Shown piece by piece: positions 1 to 8,155 of a DNA stretch of 64,000 bases (its first letter is position 1; every line of letters starts with the position of its first letter). A program made the translations under genes and the position numbers. The notes under the pieces were generated by a model. The model made no database searches, was not told where the DNA came from, and saw nothing but the letters and a program-made list of their open reading frames with translations. Source of the stretch: Demequina sediminicola (lineage in GTDB: Bacteria; Actinomycetota; Actinomycetes; Actinomycetales; Demequinaceae); contig NZ_BBRB01000002.1 of the NCBI RefSeq assembly GCF_000975055.1, positions 310,001 to 374,000 of the forward strand, in the 5' to 3' direction.

Positions 1-267
1 CCGGCTGACCATGGTCCATGTCCTGCGGCTCCCGACGCTGAGTGCCATGAGAAGGGCTGTCAGGCTGAGATAAACGCCGATCGCAGCGCCCACAGTGCAG
101 CAAGCGAGCAGAACGACGTCATCGATGCTCCAGGACGCGTGGGTGGTACTGGTGACGAGGGTCCATGCTGTCCACGCAAGCCCGCCTGTGACCGCAGGTG
201 TCGCGAGCACGAGGGCAACGGCGATCACGATACGCGCAATCCGCCTCGGTGTGGATATGGGGCTCAT
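1..267 (-). CDS. Small membrane protein, N-terminal part (runs off window)
   Basis: An open frame starts at the ATG at 265-267 (minus strand) and stays open for 89 codons to the window edge. A GGAGAG ribosome binding site lies just upstream. The visible protein has a short basic N-terminus and two hydrophobic segments at about residues 9-30 and 47-70, separated by a short Thr/Trp-containing loop, so it is probably an inner-membrane protein. In related actinobacteria a LysM-type membrane protein often sits at this place beside the small HTH gene, but no LysM domain is visible in the part present here, so that identity is only inference. The C-terminus is outside the window. Confidence 0.6.
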   Translation of the reverse strand, partial: MSPISTPRRIARIVIAVALVLATPAVTGGLAWTAWTLVTSTTHASWSIDDVVLLACCTVGAAIGVYLSLTALLMALSVGSRRTWTMVSR

Positions 268-370
268 GATGCTCTCCAATGTCATTTGATGCTGTTTGAT
301 GACACTAGATGTAGTCCACTGTGATGGCATTGTCTAGGGCGAGCATGACTCCTGTGGAAAGCGCTAGCGT

Positions 371-892
371 GTGCGCATGCGTTGGGATGACCTCTTTGAT
401 GACTTGGAAGGCCAGGCTCAAGCTGCTGAGGTCGAAGCGTGGCGCGCGGATGTGACCGCAAGGACGCGATCGGAACTCGCTGACGTTCCGGTCTTCGAAC
501 GCCTGCTCGCGACGATCGGGCACGCGGTGACGCTGTGGTGCCGCGATGGAGTGCCCGTCCGTGGAACGCTGAATGATGTCGCTGCGAGTTGGCTATTGAT
601 TGGGGATCACGCCGGACGTGAGCATGTGGTGCCCACGGGTGCGGTCGGGCACCTAGACGGACTTGCCCACTCGACGGCGAGCGCCACTGTCGTCGAGAAG
701 TCGCTGACCTTGGCCAGCGTTCTGCGAGGCCTCTCCCGAGATCGAGCGCGAGTCATGTTGGTGGTGAACTCGGGGACTGTGGTGGGTGTCATCCAGGCTG
801 TCGGCGCCGACTGGTGCGACGTGCGTACGGACCAGGGCACTACCGTGACAGTGCGCCTTGAGGCGCTATTGCGCTGCTCGTCTGCTGGGTAG
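371..892 (+). CDS. Hypothetical protein, actinobacterial
   Basis: A 173-residue soluble protein with an acidic N-terminus (WDDLFDDLEGQ) that looks helical, followed by a beta-rich stretch with several Val/Thr-rich strands (about residues 48-170) and no signal peptide or membrane segment. The start is either the GTG at 371, which has GGAAAG 8 bases upstream, or the ATG at 377. I do not recognise a domain of known function. Genes of this length occur next to the HTH/SAF/CpaE-like cluster in actinobacteria, but a shared role is inference. Confidence 0.65.
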   Translation: MRMRWDDLFDDLEGQAQAAEVEAWRADVTARTRSELADVPVFERLLATIGHAVTLWCRDGVPVRGTLNDVAASWLLIGDHAGREHVVPTGAVGHLDGLAHSTASATVVEKSLTLASVLRGLSRDRARVMLVVNSGTVVGVIQAVGADWCDVRTDQGTTVTVRLEALLRCSSAG

Positions 893-936
893 AGTCAGTA
901 CGGCTCGGTGAGTGGGCCTGGGCGACGGCGAGGGCC

Positions 937-1143
937 TTATGCGTCCTCGTGGGCCTTACTGCGTGCGGCTGCGTATTGGCGTTCGATGTATGACTCGAGT
1001 TCCGCGGACTCTACGCGCCAGATCCCTCGACCGCCTACCTGAATGGCGGGGAGCTCCCCACTGCGCACCAGCGAATACGCCTGCTGCGAGGAAATGTTCA
1101 GGACTTCCTGAACATCTTCGAGTTTGAGAAACCGCTGTGCCAT
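937..1143 (-). CDS. Excisionase-family helix-turn-helix protein
   Basis: A 68-residue protein that is almost entirely one winged helix-turn-helix of the MerR/excisionase type: FLKLEDVQEVLNIS, then the recognition part with SSQQAYSLVRSGELPAIQ and GGRGIWRV, then a helix ending in the basic ERQYAAARSK. This is the architecture of AlpA/Xis-like and BldC-like small DNA-binding proteins. The ATG at 1141-1143 was preferred over upstream in-frame starts because the domain begins exactly there; the SD is weak. It is transcribed away from the SAF-domain gene. Small single-domain HTH proteins of this kind are widespread in actinobacterial chromosomes and are not by themselves evidence of a mobile element. 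Confidence 0.85.
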   Translation of the reverse strand: MAQRFLKLEDVQEVLNISSQQAYSLVRSGELPAIQVGGRGIWRVESAELESYIERQYAAARSKAHEDA

Positions 1144-1254
1144 AGCGCCATTGTGGCATGACCACAAGGCGTTCCTGGGTTGTCCACAGGACTTGTCGCG
1201 TGACGTGAGGACGGGCACTCTTGGCTCAGCCAAAGAACATTCCAGGGGGAAACG

Positions 1255-1902
1255 ATGCACGACGATGCTCCAGTCGCAGGAAGATTGAGGCGGCCGAGCT
1301 GGAAGGATCCTCGTTTGTTGGCGGGGATCCTCCTCATTGCGGTGTCCGTGGTGGGGGTTGGTCTGGTGGTGCGATCAGCCGATGTGACTGTGGACTACTA
1401 CATGGCAGACGAGACACTCCCGCCTGGCACGGTGCTCACCGAGGACAATGTGCGCGTCTCGTCCGCGAAGGTCGATGGCGACATGTACTGGGAGGCCACG
1501 GGTGCCGACTCAGATGATGCCGTTCCTTACGGTGCCGTCGTGACCCGCACCATCACGGCCGGTGAGCTGTTACCGGTCAGCGCTACTGCAGATGCCGACA
1601 AGATAGGCCTCAGGCCGCTTCCGGTCGCGGCGTCGCTGCCAGTCTCTGAGGACATAGGCGTGGGATCGGTCGTGGACATTTGGATGACGGTCGCTGTTCC
1701 CGCTGATGGTGGCATCGAGTCAGCGACCGTCATTGTGGCCGAGCAAGTTGCCGTCACGGCCATCGAGCGCAGCGAGTCAAACTTTGGGGGCGGTCACGGC
1801 GCCACAGTCCACGTCGCTATCGATCACGCCGAGGTGCCTGCGTTTTTGCAGGCGATCTCACGCGAGGGCGAGCTGGTCGTCGTGGGCTGGGGTGGAGCCT
1901 GA
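1255..1902 (+). CDS. SAF-domain membrane-anchored protein
   Basis: This 215-residue protein has a basic N-terminus, one transmembrane helix (about residues 21-41) and then an extracytoplasmic SAF-type domain beginning near YYMADETLPPGTVLTEDNV, the typical start of SAF/CpaB/FlgA folds. A second beta-rich part (about 120-215) follows. The start has a good RBS (GGGGGA, 1246-1251) before the ATG. Its TGA overlaps the ATG of the CpaE-like ATPase (TGATG), so the two are translationally coupled. CpaB and CpaE are both Tad pilus components, but no CpaF, TadB/C or prepilin gene is present, so the partners and function are unknown. Confidence 0.8.
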   Translation: MHDDAPVAGRLRRPSWKDPRLLAGILLIAVSVVGVGLVVRSADVTVDYYMADETLPPGTVLTEDNVRVSSAKVDGDMYWEATGADSDDAVPYGAVVTRTITAGELLPVSATADADKIGLRPLPVAASLPVSEDIGVGSVVDIWMTVAVPADGGIESATVIVAEQVAVTAIERSESNFGGGHGATVHVAIDHAEVPAFLQAISREGELVVVGWGGA

Positions 1903-3218
1903 TGGGAGCGACGAATGTTCTCGTCGCCGTGCGAGGGTCCGCAGAATCCGGTGTGAGTGCCGCGCTCGATGCGCGTCGGGAACTCACCGTTGCTCGACGC
2001 TGTGCGGAACTCGACGAGGCCGTGGGAGCTGCCCATGCCGGTATTGGTGCAGTGGTGGTGGTGTCGGAACAGCCGCAGTTGACGCGTGCCGTGGTGGCGG
2101 AGCTGTCACGGAGCGCGATCGTCGTGGCGATCGCCCCGGATCACGTGGTGGCGCGGCGCCTTGAGGCGTTGGGGATCGGCCACGTCTGGGCGGGGCGAGA
2201 GCCAGCCGATGTTGCGGCTCAGGTCGCCGCGATCGTTGAGCGAGAGCATATGCCGGTTCCAGAAGCCGCAACTCGCGAGGCGGGGTCGCCAAGCACATCT
2301 GCTCGCGGTGTCGTGATTGCGATCTGGGGCCCCACGGGTGCTCCCGGGCGCACCACCGTTGCCGTCAATCTGGCGGCGGAGATAGCGTCCGCTGGGCGCG
2401 AAGCGTTGATCATTGATGCAGATACGTACGGCGGAGCGGTGGGCCAAGCCTGCGGCATGCTCGACGAGGCTCCGGGGCTCGCCGCGGTGTCACGTGCGAG
2501 CCTCAACGGCACTTTGGATGCGCGTATCCTGCACAGCCATGCGCGGCAGGTGGCGCCTCACTTGAGAGCGCTCACCGGAATCACCCGCCCACAGCGGTGG
2601 CCGGAACTCCCGGGGAGCGCTCTGGAACAGGTGTGGGAAGTGGCGCGGGAGTGCGCTGATGTGGTGATCGTTGACGCCGGGTTTGGGCTTGAACAAGATG
2701 AAGAACTCACGTACGACACCGTGGCCCCTCAACGTCACGGTGCCACGCTGAGTGCCCTCGCTGCCGCCGACCTGATCGTTGCGGTGGGAAGCGCGGAACC
2801 TCTCGGGGTGCAACGGCTTATCCACGGGCTCGAGTCCCTGTCAGCGCACGCGCCCGCGACGCCCCTCGTCGTGGTGAATCGTGTGCGTTCCGAGGTAGCG
2901 GGACCCAAGCCGGAGCAAGCACTTGCCGATGCACTGGCTCGCTATGCGGGCATCGGCCAGGTCCGAATGCTGCCCTGGGACCCCCGAGCCGCCGATGCTG
3001 TCACGTTGGCGGGTCAGACACTCGCCGAACGTGTGCCACGCTCTCGGCTTCGCAAGGCGCACACTGCCTTGATGCGTGACATCTCGGAGCGAATGGGGTG
3101 GGAGTGGGGTTCACAAGCCAAAGATCCCAGCGAGGCTCGGTCCGGAGTTGCCGCACAGCGAGGATCACAGGCTCCTGCGCGAGTTCTCCCCACGCAGCCG
3201 GCTTCCCTGACACACTGA
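1902..3218 (+). CDS. CpaE/Ssd-like MinD-ParA family ATPase
   Basis: A 438-residue protein with an N-terminal receiver-like region (about 1-115) and a C-terminal MinD/ParA-type P-loop domain. The deviant Walker A reads GPTGAPGRTTVAVNLA (about 142-158), without the signature Lys of classical ParA. The next strand ends in LIIDADTYGGAVGQ (Walker A' region) and a later strand in VVIVDAG. CpaE-like and mycobacterial Ssd proteins have this two-part layout. In CpaE the N-terminus is a degenerate receiver. The last ~35 residues are a low-complexity Ser/Ala/Gln tail. It is coupled to the SAF gene and is probably cytoplasmic at the membrane, possibly in septum placement or envelope machine assembly. Confidence 0.8.
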   Translation: MGATNVLVAVRGSAESGVSAALDARRELTVARRCAELDEAVGAAHAGIGAVVVVSEQPQLTRAVVAELSRSAIVVAIAPDHVVARRLEALGIGHVWAGREPADVAAQVAAIVEREHMPVPEAATREAGSPSTSARGVVIAIWGPTGAPGRTTVAVNLAAEIASAGREALIIDADTYGGAVGQACGMLDEAPGLAAVSRASLNGTLDARILHSHARQVAPHLRALTGITRPQRWPELPGSALEQVWEVARECADVVIVDAGFGLEQDEELTYDTVAPQRHGATLSALAAADLIVAVGSAEPLGVQRLIHGLESLSAHAPATPLVVVNRVRSEVAGPKPEQALADALARYAGIGQVRMLPWDPRAADAVTLAGQTLAERVPRSRLRKAHTALMRDISERMGWEWGSQAKDPSEARSGVAAQRGSQAPARVLPTQPASLTH

Positions 3219-3222
3219 AGTC

Positions 3223-3663
3223 ATGCGCGTGTACATCCCCGCCTCGTTCGACGATCTTGAGACCTGCCTCACGGGCTTGTGGAGCCCCGGTGATGCGTTT
3301 GCCGTGACCGATCAGTTGCTCGATATCACCGCGCTCGACGACGACGATGAAGTCGCAGAGCAGGTCCGTGATGTGGCCGCATTGACGTCAGTGGCGCGTC
3401 GAGGCGTGCCTCTGCGTGTCGTCATTGTGGCGGACTGCCCGCGTTTAGATGTCGAGGAGCTTGCCGGTGAACATCCAGCCGCGGTCCGCATTAACGGGCG
3501 TGTGGACGGAGCGGATGTGGTGTGCGCGTTCGTCGACGAACTAGCGGCAGCCGATGCCGTGTCTGATGCCACGACGGGAAGTGCAGAGGCGCTCGAAGCC
3601 TTGGCAGACCACGAACTGCTGTGGTGGGACGTCAGCGAGTTCGACCAGATACCGCGCCCTTAG
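3223..3663 (+). CDS. Conserved hypothetical protein (DUF6912-like)
   Basis: A 146-residue acidic protein starting MRVYIPASFDDLE, a beginning I associate with the actinobacterial DUF6912 family; this assignment is from memory and tentative. No signal peptide, membrane segment or catalytic motif is apparent. It starts 4 bases after the ATPase stop, so it is probably the third gene of that operon. A CACACT stretch 6 bases before the ATG could alternatively be a leaderless -10. Its TAG overlaps the TAA of the convergent hisN by two bases, leaving no room for a terminator between them. Confidence 0.65.
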   Translation: MRVYIPASFDDLETCLTGLWSPGDAFAVTDQLLDITALDDDDEVAEQVRDVAALTSVARRGVPLRVVIVADCPRLDVEELAGEHPAAVRINGRVDGADVVCAFVDELAAADAVSDATTGSAEALEALADHELLWWDVSEFDQIPRP

Positions 3664-4451
3664 CGGGCGCGCAGCGCCTCGAGCATCGCGGCGTGGAGCA
3701 TGCCGTTGGTAGCAAGTGCATCGCCCCCGAACGGTCCAGCAACTCCATCCAGCGAGGTAAATGCCCCACCGGCTTCGGTGACGATTGGCACGAGTGCGGC
3801 CATGTCGTGCAACGCGAGTTCGGGTTCGCATGCGACGTCGACTGCCCCCTCGGCGACCATCATGTAGCTCCAGAAGTCACCAAATGCGCGAGTGCGCCAC
3901 ACGGTGCTGGAGACGTCCAGGAAGGCTGGTAGCAGCCCGCGTTCTTCCCAGCCGGTGAGTGACGAATACGACAGTGATGCCTGCTCGAGGTCGTCCACCG
4001 AGGACACGTGGAGGCGCCGGGCGTCCTCAGGGGTGAGGCCTCGCCATGCGCCTTGGTCACGGGCAGCAAACCAGCGTCGCTGGAGGGCTGGAGCGCTCAC
4101 GACACCCACCACTGGGTCGCCATCGACGACGAGCGCAATCAGTGTCGCCCACGCGGGCACGTTGCGAATGTAGTTCTTGGTGCCGTCGATGGGGTCGACG
4201 ATCCACTGTCGAGACGCGTCCCCCACGGCACCGTACTCCTCGCCAAGCACAGCATCGTCCGGGCGCTCACGAGCCAAAAACTCTCGGACAAGCCTCTCGG
4301 CTTCCCGGTCCACCGCGGTCACCGGGGTGTCGTCGGGCTTGGTCTCGACAGTGAGGTCATCTGCTTCGAAGTTGCCGAGAGTGACGGTATCGACGGCATC
4401 CGCTATGCGAAGCGCCAGTGCCAAGTCGTCCGAATAAGGGCCAGAGTTCAT
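3660..4451 (-). CDS. hisN: Histidinol-phosphatase, inositol monophosphatase family
   Basis: A 263-residue member of the inositol-monophosphatase superfamily. The metal-binding motifs are all present: LGEEYG (about 70), DPIDGTKNYIRN (about 86-97) and the C-terminal ELALHDMAALVPIVTEAGG, in which the WDxAA motif appears as HDMAA. The central SYSSL and GDFWSYMMVAEGAVD match the HisN-type subgroup that dephosphorylates L-histidinol phosphate in actinobacteria, giving histidinol for histidine synthesis. Inositol-1-phosphate or another sugar phosphate remains possible. It follows rsgA by 9 bp in the doxX-aroA-rsgA-hisN run, with a weak SD, so it is probably read from the operon transcript. Confidence 0.85.
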   Translation of the reverse strand: MNSGPYSDDLALALRIADAVDTVTLGNFEADDLTVETKPDDTPVTAVDREAERLVREFLARERPDDAVLGEEYGAVGDASRQWIVDPIDGTKNYIRNVPAWATLIALVVDGDPVVGVVSAPALQRRWFAARDQGAWRGLTPEDARRLHVSSVDDLEQASLSYSSLTGWEERGLLPAFLDVSSTVWRTRAFGDFWSYMMVAEGAVDVACEPELALHDMAALVPIVTEAGGAFTSLDGVAGPFGGDALATNGMLHAAMLEALRAR

Positions 4452-4460
4452 GGTGCCAGG

Positions 4461-5483
4461 CTAGCGCGTGGCATCGGCCTCGGCTCGCGTGGCCAGGAGC
4501 CTGCGAATGGAAATTACGCGGGCGCGCTGAGCATCGGTATGGGCCCACGCATCGAGCTCGCAACCTGCCTCCGCAGATTCGTGTGCGCAGCCGCGTGGGC
4601 AGTTTTCTGCAGCTGCCTCGGCGACGTCGGGGAAAGCGTCAATGAAGTGGTCGGGGTCGACGTGGGCGAGTCCGAAGGTGCGTACACCAGGGGTGTCGAT
4701 GATGCGGCCACCCTCGGGAAGGTCGAGAGCGACGGCGGAAGTCGACGTGTGGCGGCCGCGTCCGGTCACATCATTGACGTGTCCGACGGCACGAGCCGCA
4801 TCGGGAACGAGTGCATTGACGAGCGTTGACTTTCCTACGCCGGAGTAGCCCACCAGCACACTTTCGCGATCAGTCAGTAGGTCCCGAAGTGGACCGATGC
4901 CGTCGATCACTCGAGCGCCATCGGCGGCGGTGGACATCGTGGTCACCATGACCGTCACTCCGAGTGGCTCATAGGCGGCGCGCAGGTCATCGCCAGTGCC
5001 CAAATCGCCCTTGGTCAGGATCAGGATCGCCTCCATCCCGGCGTCGAGAGCAGCGACGAGGCAACGGTCAATCATTCGGGGGTTGGGTTCGGGGTCTGCA
5101 AGTGCAGTCACAATGCCCAATTGCTGGGCATTCGCGACTACCACGCGCTCGGCGGGGTCCGTGTCGTCGGCGGTGCGTCGGAGTTCCGTGGTGCGGGGGT
5201 CGCGTCGAACAATGCGTGCGAGCGTGCCATCGCCGCCGGATACATCTCCCACCAGCGAGACCCGGTCGCCGACCACGAGACCACGTCGCCCTAGTTCGCG
5301 GGCCTTGACTGCCGTCACTCGCGTTCCGTCATTGAGGACAGTCGAGAATCGTCCGCGATCTACGCCAATCACGACGCCAGGGATGGCGTCCTCGTGGAGT
5401 GGGCGGCGCTTGGAACGAGGTCGCGAGCCCTTGCCGGGCCGCACCTTGGCGTCCGATTCGTCGTAACGACTCCAGTCGCTCAC
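4461..5483 (-). CDS. rsgA: Ribosome small-subunit-dependent GTPase A
   Basis: This 340-residue protein is the circularly permuted GTPase RsgA, which acts in late 30S maturation. In order: an OB-fold (about 40-100), then G4 as TKGDL, followed by G1 GYSGVGKSTLVNAL and G3 IIDTPGVRTFG, which is the permuted order. A C-terminal zinc-binding segment follows with Cys/His spacing in ENCPRGCAHESAEAGCEL. The N-terminus is basic (KGSRPRSKRRP). The GTG at 5481-5483 was chosen because it overlaps the aroA stop as GTGA; an ATG seven codons upstream lies inside aroA. GGAAGGG lies about 11 bases before the GTG. Confidence 0.93.
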   Translation of the reverse strand: MSDWSRYDESDAKVRPGKGSRPRSKRRPLHEDAIPGVVIGVDRGRFSTVLNDGTRVTAVKARELGRRGLVVGDRVSLVGDVSGGDGTLARIVRRDPRTTELRRTADDTDPAERVVVANAQQLGIVTALADPEPNPRMIDRCLVAALDAGMEAILILTKGDLGTGDDLRAAYEPLGVTVMVTTMSTAADGARVIDGIGPLRDLLTDRESVLVGYSGVGKSTLVNALVPDAARAVGHVNDVTGRGRHTSTSAVALDLPEGGRIIDTPGVRTFGLAHVDPDHFIDAFPDVAEAAAENCPRGCAHESAEAGCELDAWAHTDAQRARVISIRRLLATRAEADATR

Positions 5484-6796
5484 GCGCTCAGCATGCCCTT
5501 CCACATGTCAGGGAAGTCCGGCATCGTTTTGGCTGTGGTGCCGACGTGCACGATGTCGATACCGTCCACCGCCAAGCCAACAATCGCGGCAAAGGTCGCC
5601 ATGCGGTGATCGTGGTAGCTCTCCATGGTGGCGGGCCGGATGCCCTCGGAGGGGAATCCGTGGAAGCTGAGCGAGCTCTCGTGCGCCGTGCACTGGCCTC
5701 CGAACCGCTCGACTTCGGTCGCGATCGCAGCCAAACGGTCCGTCTCGTGTCCGCGGAGATGGCCGATGCCCGTGATGGTCGAAGGCCCCTCAGCCAGCGC
5801 ACACAGTGCGGCAATGGTGGGTGTGATCTCGCCAGCGGGGGAGAGATCCGCATCGATTCCGGCGATACCGCCGTGGGCGAGTCCGGGTGCCGACACCGTG
5901 AGCACACCGTCGTCACGTGTGCAGGTGGCTCCCATGCGCTCGAGGATCTCGGGATAGAGTGCGCCCGGTTGGGTAGTCTCGGCAGGCCATCCGGGGATGC
6001 GGACGGTGCCACCGGCCACGAGCGGCGCCGCAATGAATGGGCCCGCATTCGATAAGTCGGGCTCCACGCGGACATCACCCAGCTCGAGTGAACCCGGGTG
6101 GACAACCCACGTGCGTTCGTCAGGCTGTTCGACGTGTACTCCGGCATTGCGCAGCGTCTCACAGGTCATGTCGATGTGGGGCAGGCTGGGCAGGGTCTCT
6201 CCTGTGTGGCGAACAGTGAGGCCGTGGGGGAGTCGCGGGGCAACCATGAGGAGCGCGGTGACGAACTGCGAACTCGCTGAGGAGTCGACGTCGACGGACG
6301 CTGCAATCTGCGCAGGGGGTGTCACTGTGAACGGCAGGGTCCCGCGGCCATCATCGTCGACTGTGGCGCCGAGCGCACGCAGCGCGTCGAGTAGCGGCCC
6401 CATCGGGCGCACGCGCGCCTCGGCGTCGCCGTCAAAGGTGACAGGGGCATCGGCGAGCAACACCATCGGTGGCACGAAGCGCATCACGGTGCCCGCCAGG
6501 CCGGTGAAGACATGGCCGCCACCCTTGAGGGGCCCCGGGTTGACGGTCCACTCGGTGCCGGCATCATCAATGGTGACGCCGAGTTCACGTAGCGCCGCGA
6601 TCATGAGGTCTGAGTCGCGGGAACGTAGCCCACCTCGGATGGTGACGGGGGACGATGCCAGGGCTGCGAGAGGCAGGAACCGGTTGGTCAGCGACTTGGA
6701 GCCGGGAACATCAACAGTGGCGTCAATCGGCGTGAGTGCACGGGGTGCGCGCCACAACTGGCCGGGGCCAGTTCCTGAAACTGTGCCGGTGGTCAC
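5480..6796 (-). CDS. aroA: 3-phosphoshikimate 1-carboxyvinyltransferase (EPSP synthase)
   Basis: A 438-residue enzyme of the shikimate pathway that transfers enolpyruvate from PEP to shikimate 3-phosphate. Seen: VPGSKSLTNRFLPLAALA near residue 30 (substrate-binding Lys/Ser/Arg), LAGTVMRFVPP (the EPSPS motif usually G-N-A/S-G-T, here GLAGTVMRF) and C-terminal HLRGHETDRLAAIATE and DHRMATFAAIVGLAVDG. Length and motif order are standard. The GTG start overlaps the TGA of doxX, and the stop overlaps rsgA, so the three genes are coupled. Neighbouring aroA-rsgA-hisN beside an ECF sigma/anti-sigma pair is also known from mycobacteria (established synteny). Confidence 0.94.
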   Translation of the reverse strand: MTTGTVSGTGPGQLWRAPRALTPIDATVDVPGSKSLTNRFLPLAALASSPVTIRGGLRSRDSDLMIAALRELGVTIDDAGTEWTVNPGPLKGGGHVFTGLAGTVMRFVPPMVLLADAPVTFDGDAEARVRPMGPLLDALRALGATVDDDGRGTLPFTVTPPAQIAASVDVDSSASSQFVTALLMVAPRLPHGLTVRHTGETLPSLPHIDMTCETLRNAGVHVEQPDERTWVVHPGSLELGDVRVEPDLSNAGPFIAAPLVAGGTVRIPGWPAETTQPGALYPEILERMGATCTRDDGVLTVSAPGLAHGGIAGIDADLSPAGEITPTIAALCALAEGPSTITGIGHLRGHETDRLAAIATEVERFGGQCTAHESSLSFHGFPSEGIRPATMESYHDHRMATFAAIVGLAVDGIDIVHVGTTAKTMPDFPDMWKGMLSA

Positions 6797-7323
6797 TTCT
6801 TGGAAGCGGTGAGCGCGCCACCACGGCGAGTTTTCTTGGCCTCAACCGTGGTCTTGCCCTTCTTGGCATCGGCCTTGACCTTCTTGGCCTGAGCCTTGGT
6901 CTTCTTAGCCTTGGCACGTTCCTTGCGGCGAGGGTTGTGTCCTGCTGAAGCGGCAAGCAAGGTACCGCCGAGCAGTGAAACGTTGCGCAGGAAGAACTCC
7001 ATCTGCTCCTCGCGCTTTGCCTCATCAGTCTCGGTCCAGAAGGGACGTCCGGCCACGACCGTGGCGGCCGTCAGCCCGGCGAGCACCAACCCGGCGGTCC
7101 GGGGCGTACGCGAGAGCGCAAGGACACTCGCCGCGACGATGGTGGCAGCACCATGAACCTTCACGATGTCAGTGGTCTTCACACCGTCGACGCCCGCCTC
7201 AGCCAGCGCAGGCTCGATGACAGGTGCGGCGCGTTCGGCACGCGTCTCGGGCTCGAGAACAGACTGCACACCTCCGTAAACGAACCAGGTGGCGAGCAGT
7301 GGCCGGGCGAGAACTCTAAGCAT
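6793..7323 (-). CDS. DoxX family membrane protein with Lys/Ala-rich tail
   Basis: Residues 1-128 match the DoxX family: [25 protein letters not shown] followed by three further hydrophobic segments (about 55-75, 77-92 and 110-125), so four membrane helices. DoxX-like proteins are membrane partners in redox and sulfur stress handling in actinobacteria. The last 47 residues are unusual: 15 Lys and 5 Arg with Ala/Thr, in KAKK- and AKK-type repeats that recall histone-like DNA-binding tails. The gene is the first of the aroA operon and is divergent from sigR across a 240 bp gap, which suggests a thiol-stress link but does not prove one. SD is weak. Confidence 0.8.
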   Translation of the reverse strand: MLRVLARPLLATWFVYGGVQSVLEPETRAERAAPVIEPALAEAGVDGVKTTDIVKVHGAATIVAASVLALSRTPRTAGLVLAGLTAATVVAGRPFWTETDEAKREEQMEFFLRNVSLLGGTLLAASAGHNPRRKERAKAKKTKAQAKKVKADAKKGKTTVEAKKTRRGGALTASKK

Positions 7324-7369
7324 GAACTAAACCTACCAAGACCGGCGCTCTGCGTCAGGTGTTCGCGGG

Positions 7370-7395
7370 GGAATGATGCGGGGAAGTGCGGCGTT
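7370..7395 (+). promoter_or_regulatory. SigR-type autoregulatory promoter of sigR
   Basis: GGAAT at 7370-7374 and GTT at 7393-7395 are separated by exactly 18 bases. This is the consensus recognised by SigR/SigH-type ECF factors (GGAAT-N18/19-GTT). It lies upstream of sigR in the correct orientation, so SigR probably drives its own gene. Transcription would begin near 7402. Confidence 0.8.
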
Positions 7396-7563
7396 ACACG
7401 TCGTATGAATGTCACGGAAACCGCCACACACCCCCGGGCTGGGAACGTGGCCTCATCCATCGAGGTTGACGTCACGCAGCGCACACTCCGCCCGAGCACC
7501 GTCCCAGGGCGGTCTCCGAATGCCCGCCAGAGTGACCCGGTGGGTGGCGTAGGCTCGGGTGCC

Positions 7564-8154
7564 ATGAGCGATTCAACGTTCGACTTCGAGACAGACGCGC
7601 TGTCGTTTATGGACCAACTTTACGGGGCTGCTCTGCGACTGACACGTAATGGCGCCGATGCCGAAGACCTGGTGCAGGAAACCTATGCCAAGGCCTTTGC
7701 CGCACAGGACAAGTTCACCCCCGGGACCAACCTCAAGGCGTGGTTGTACCGGATTCAAACCAACGCCTTTATCAATACCTATCGCAAGAAAAAGCGCCAA
7801 CCCTTGCAGTCGGATGCCGAACAGGTTGAAGACTGGCAGCTCGCGGCAGCTGCTGAACACACCAGTTCCGGATTGGCCTCAGCTGAACAGCAGGCGCTGG
7901 ACAGTCTGGGCGATGCGGAAGTGAAGCAAGCGCTGAATGACCTTCCAGAAGATTTCAGAATGGCTGTGTACCTCTCTGATGTTGAAGGATTCGCCTACAA
8001 GGAAATCGCCGAGATCATGGATACGCCGGTGGGCACCGTGATGTCGCGATTGCACCGTGGCCGCAAACTACTCAGAGAACAGCTCGTGGATTACGCTGCC
8101 GATCGCGGATTCCGCGATAAGCGCCCTGCGGCAAAGATGGATAAGGGAGCCTGA
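7564..8154 (+). CDS. sigR: ECF RNA polymerase sigma factor SigR
   Basis: A 196-residue group 4 sigma factor. Region 2 (about 15-85) has [25 protein letters not shown] and [24 protein letters not shown], highly characteristic of the SigR/SigH thiol-oxidative stress group. Region 4 (about 120-180) has [42 protein letters not shown]. It is followed two bases later by its zinc anti-sigma factor RsrA. The ATG at 7564 gives the standard short form; TAGGCT at 7550-7555 could be a -10 for a leaderless short transcript. The frame is open far upstream and has an ATG at 7405, which would add 53 residues, like the longer SigR' isoform known in Streptomyces. Confidence 0.93.
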   Translation: MSDSTFDFETDALSFMDQLYGAALRLTRNGADAEDLVQETYAKAFAAQDKFTPGTNLKAWLYRIQTNAFINTYRKKKRQPLQSDAEQVEDWQLAAAAEHTSSGLASAEQQALDSLGDAEVKQALNDLPEDFRMAVYLSDVEGFAYKEIAEIMDTPVGTVMSRLHRGRKLLREQLVDYAADRGFRDKRPAAKMDKGA

Positions 8155-8155
8155 C

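Noticed and set aside
937-1143. Excisionase-like HTH as sign of an integrated element
   Set aside because: No integrase, attachment-site duplication or other phage gene is nearby, and small excisionase-type HTH genes are common chromosomal regulators in actinobacteria.
7153-7404. sigR reading frame extended back to 7153
   Set aside because: This far-upstream part lies antisense to doxX and before the SigR-type promoter, so it would not be on that transcript. Only the extension from 7405 was kept as a candidate.
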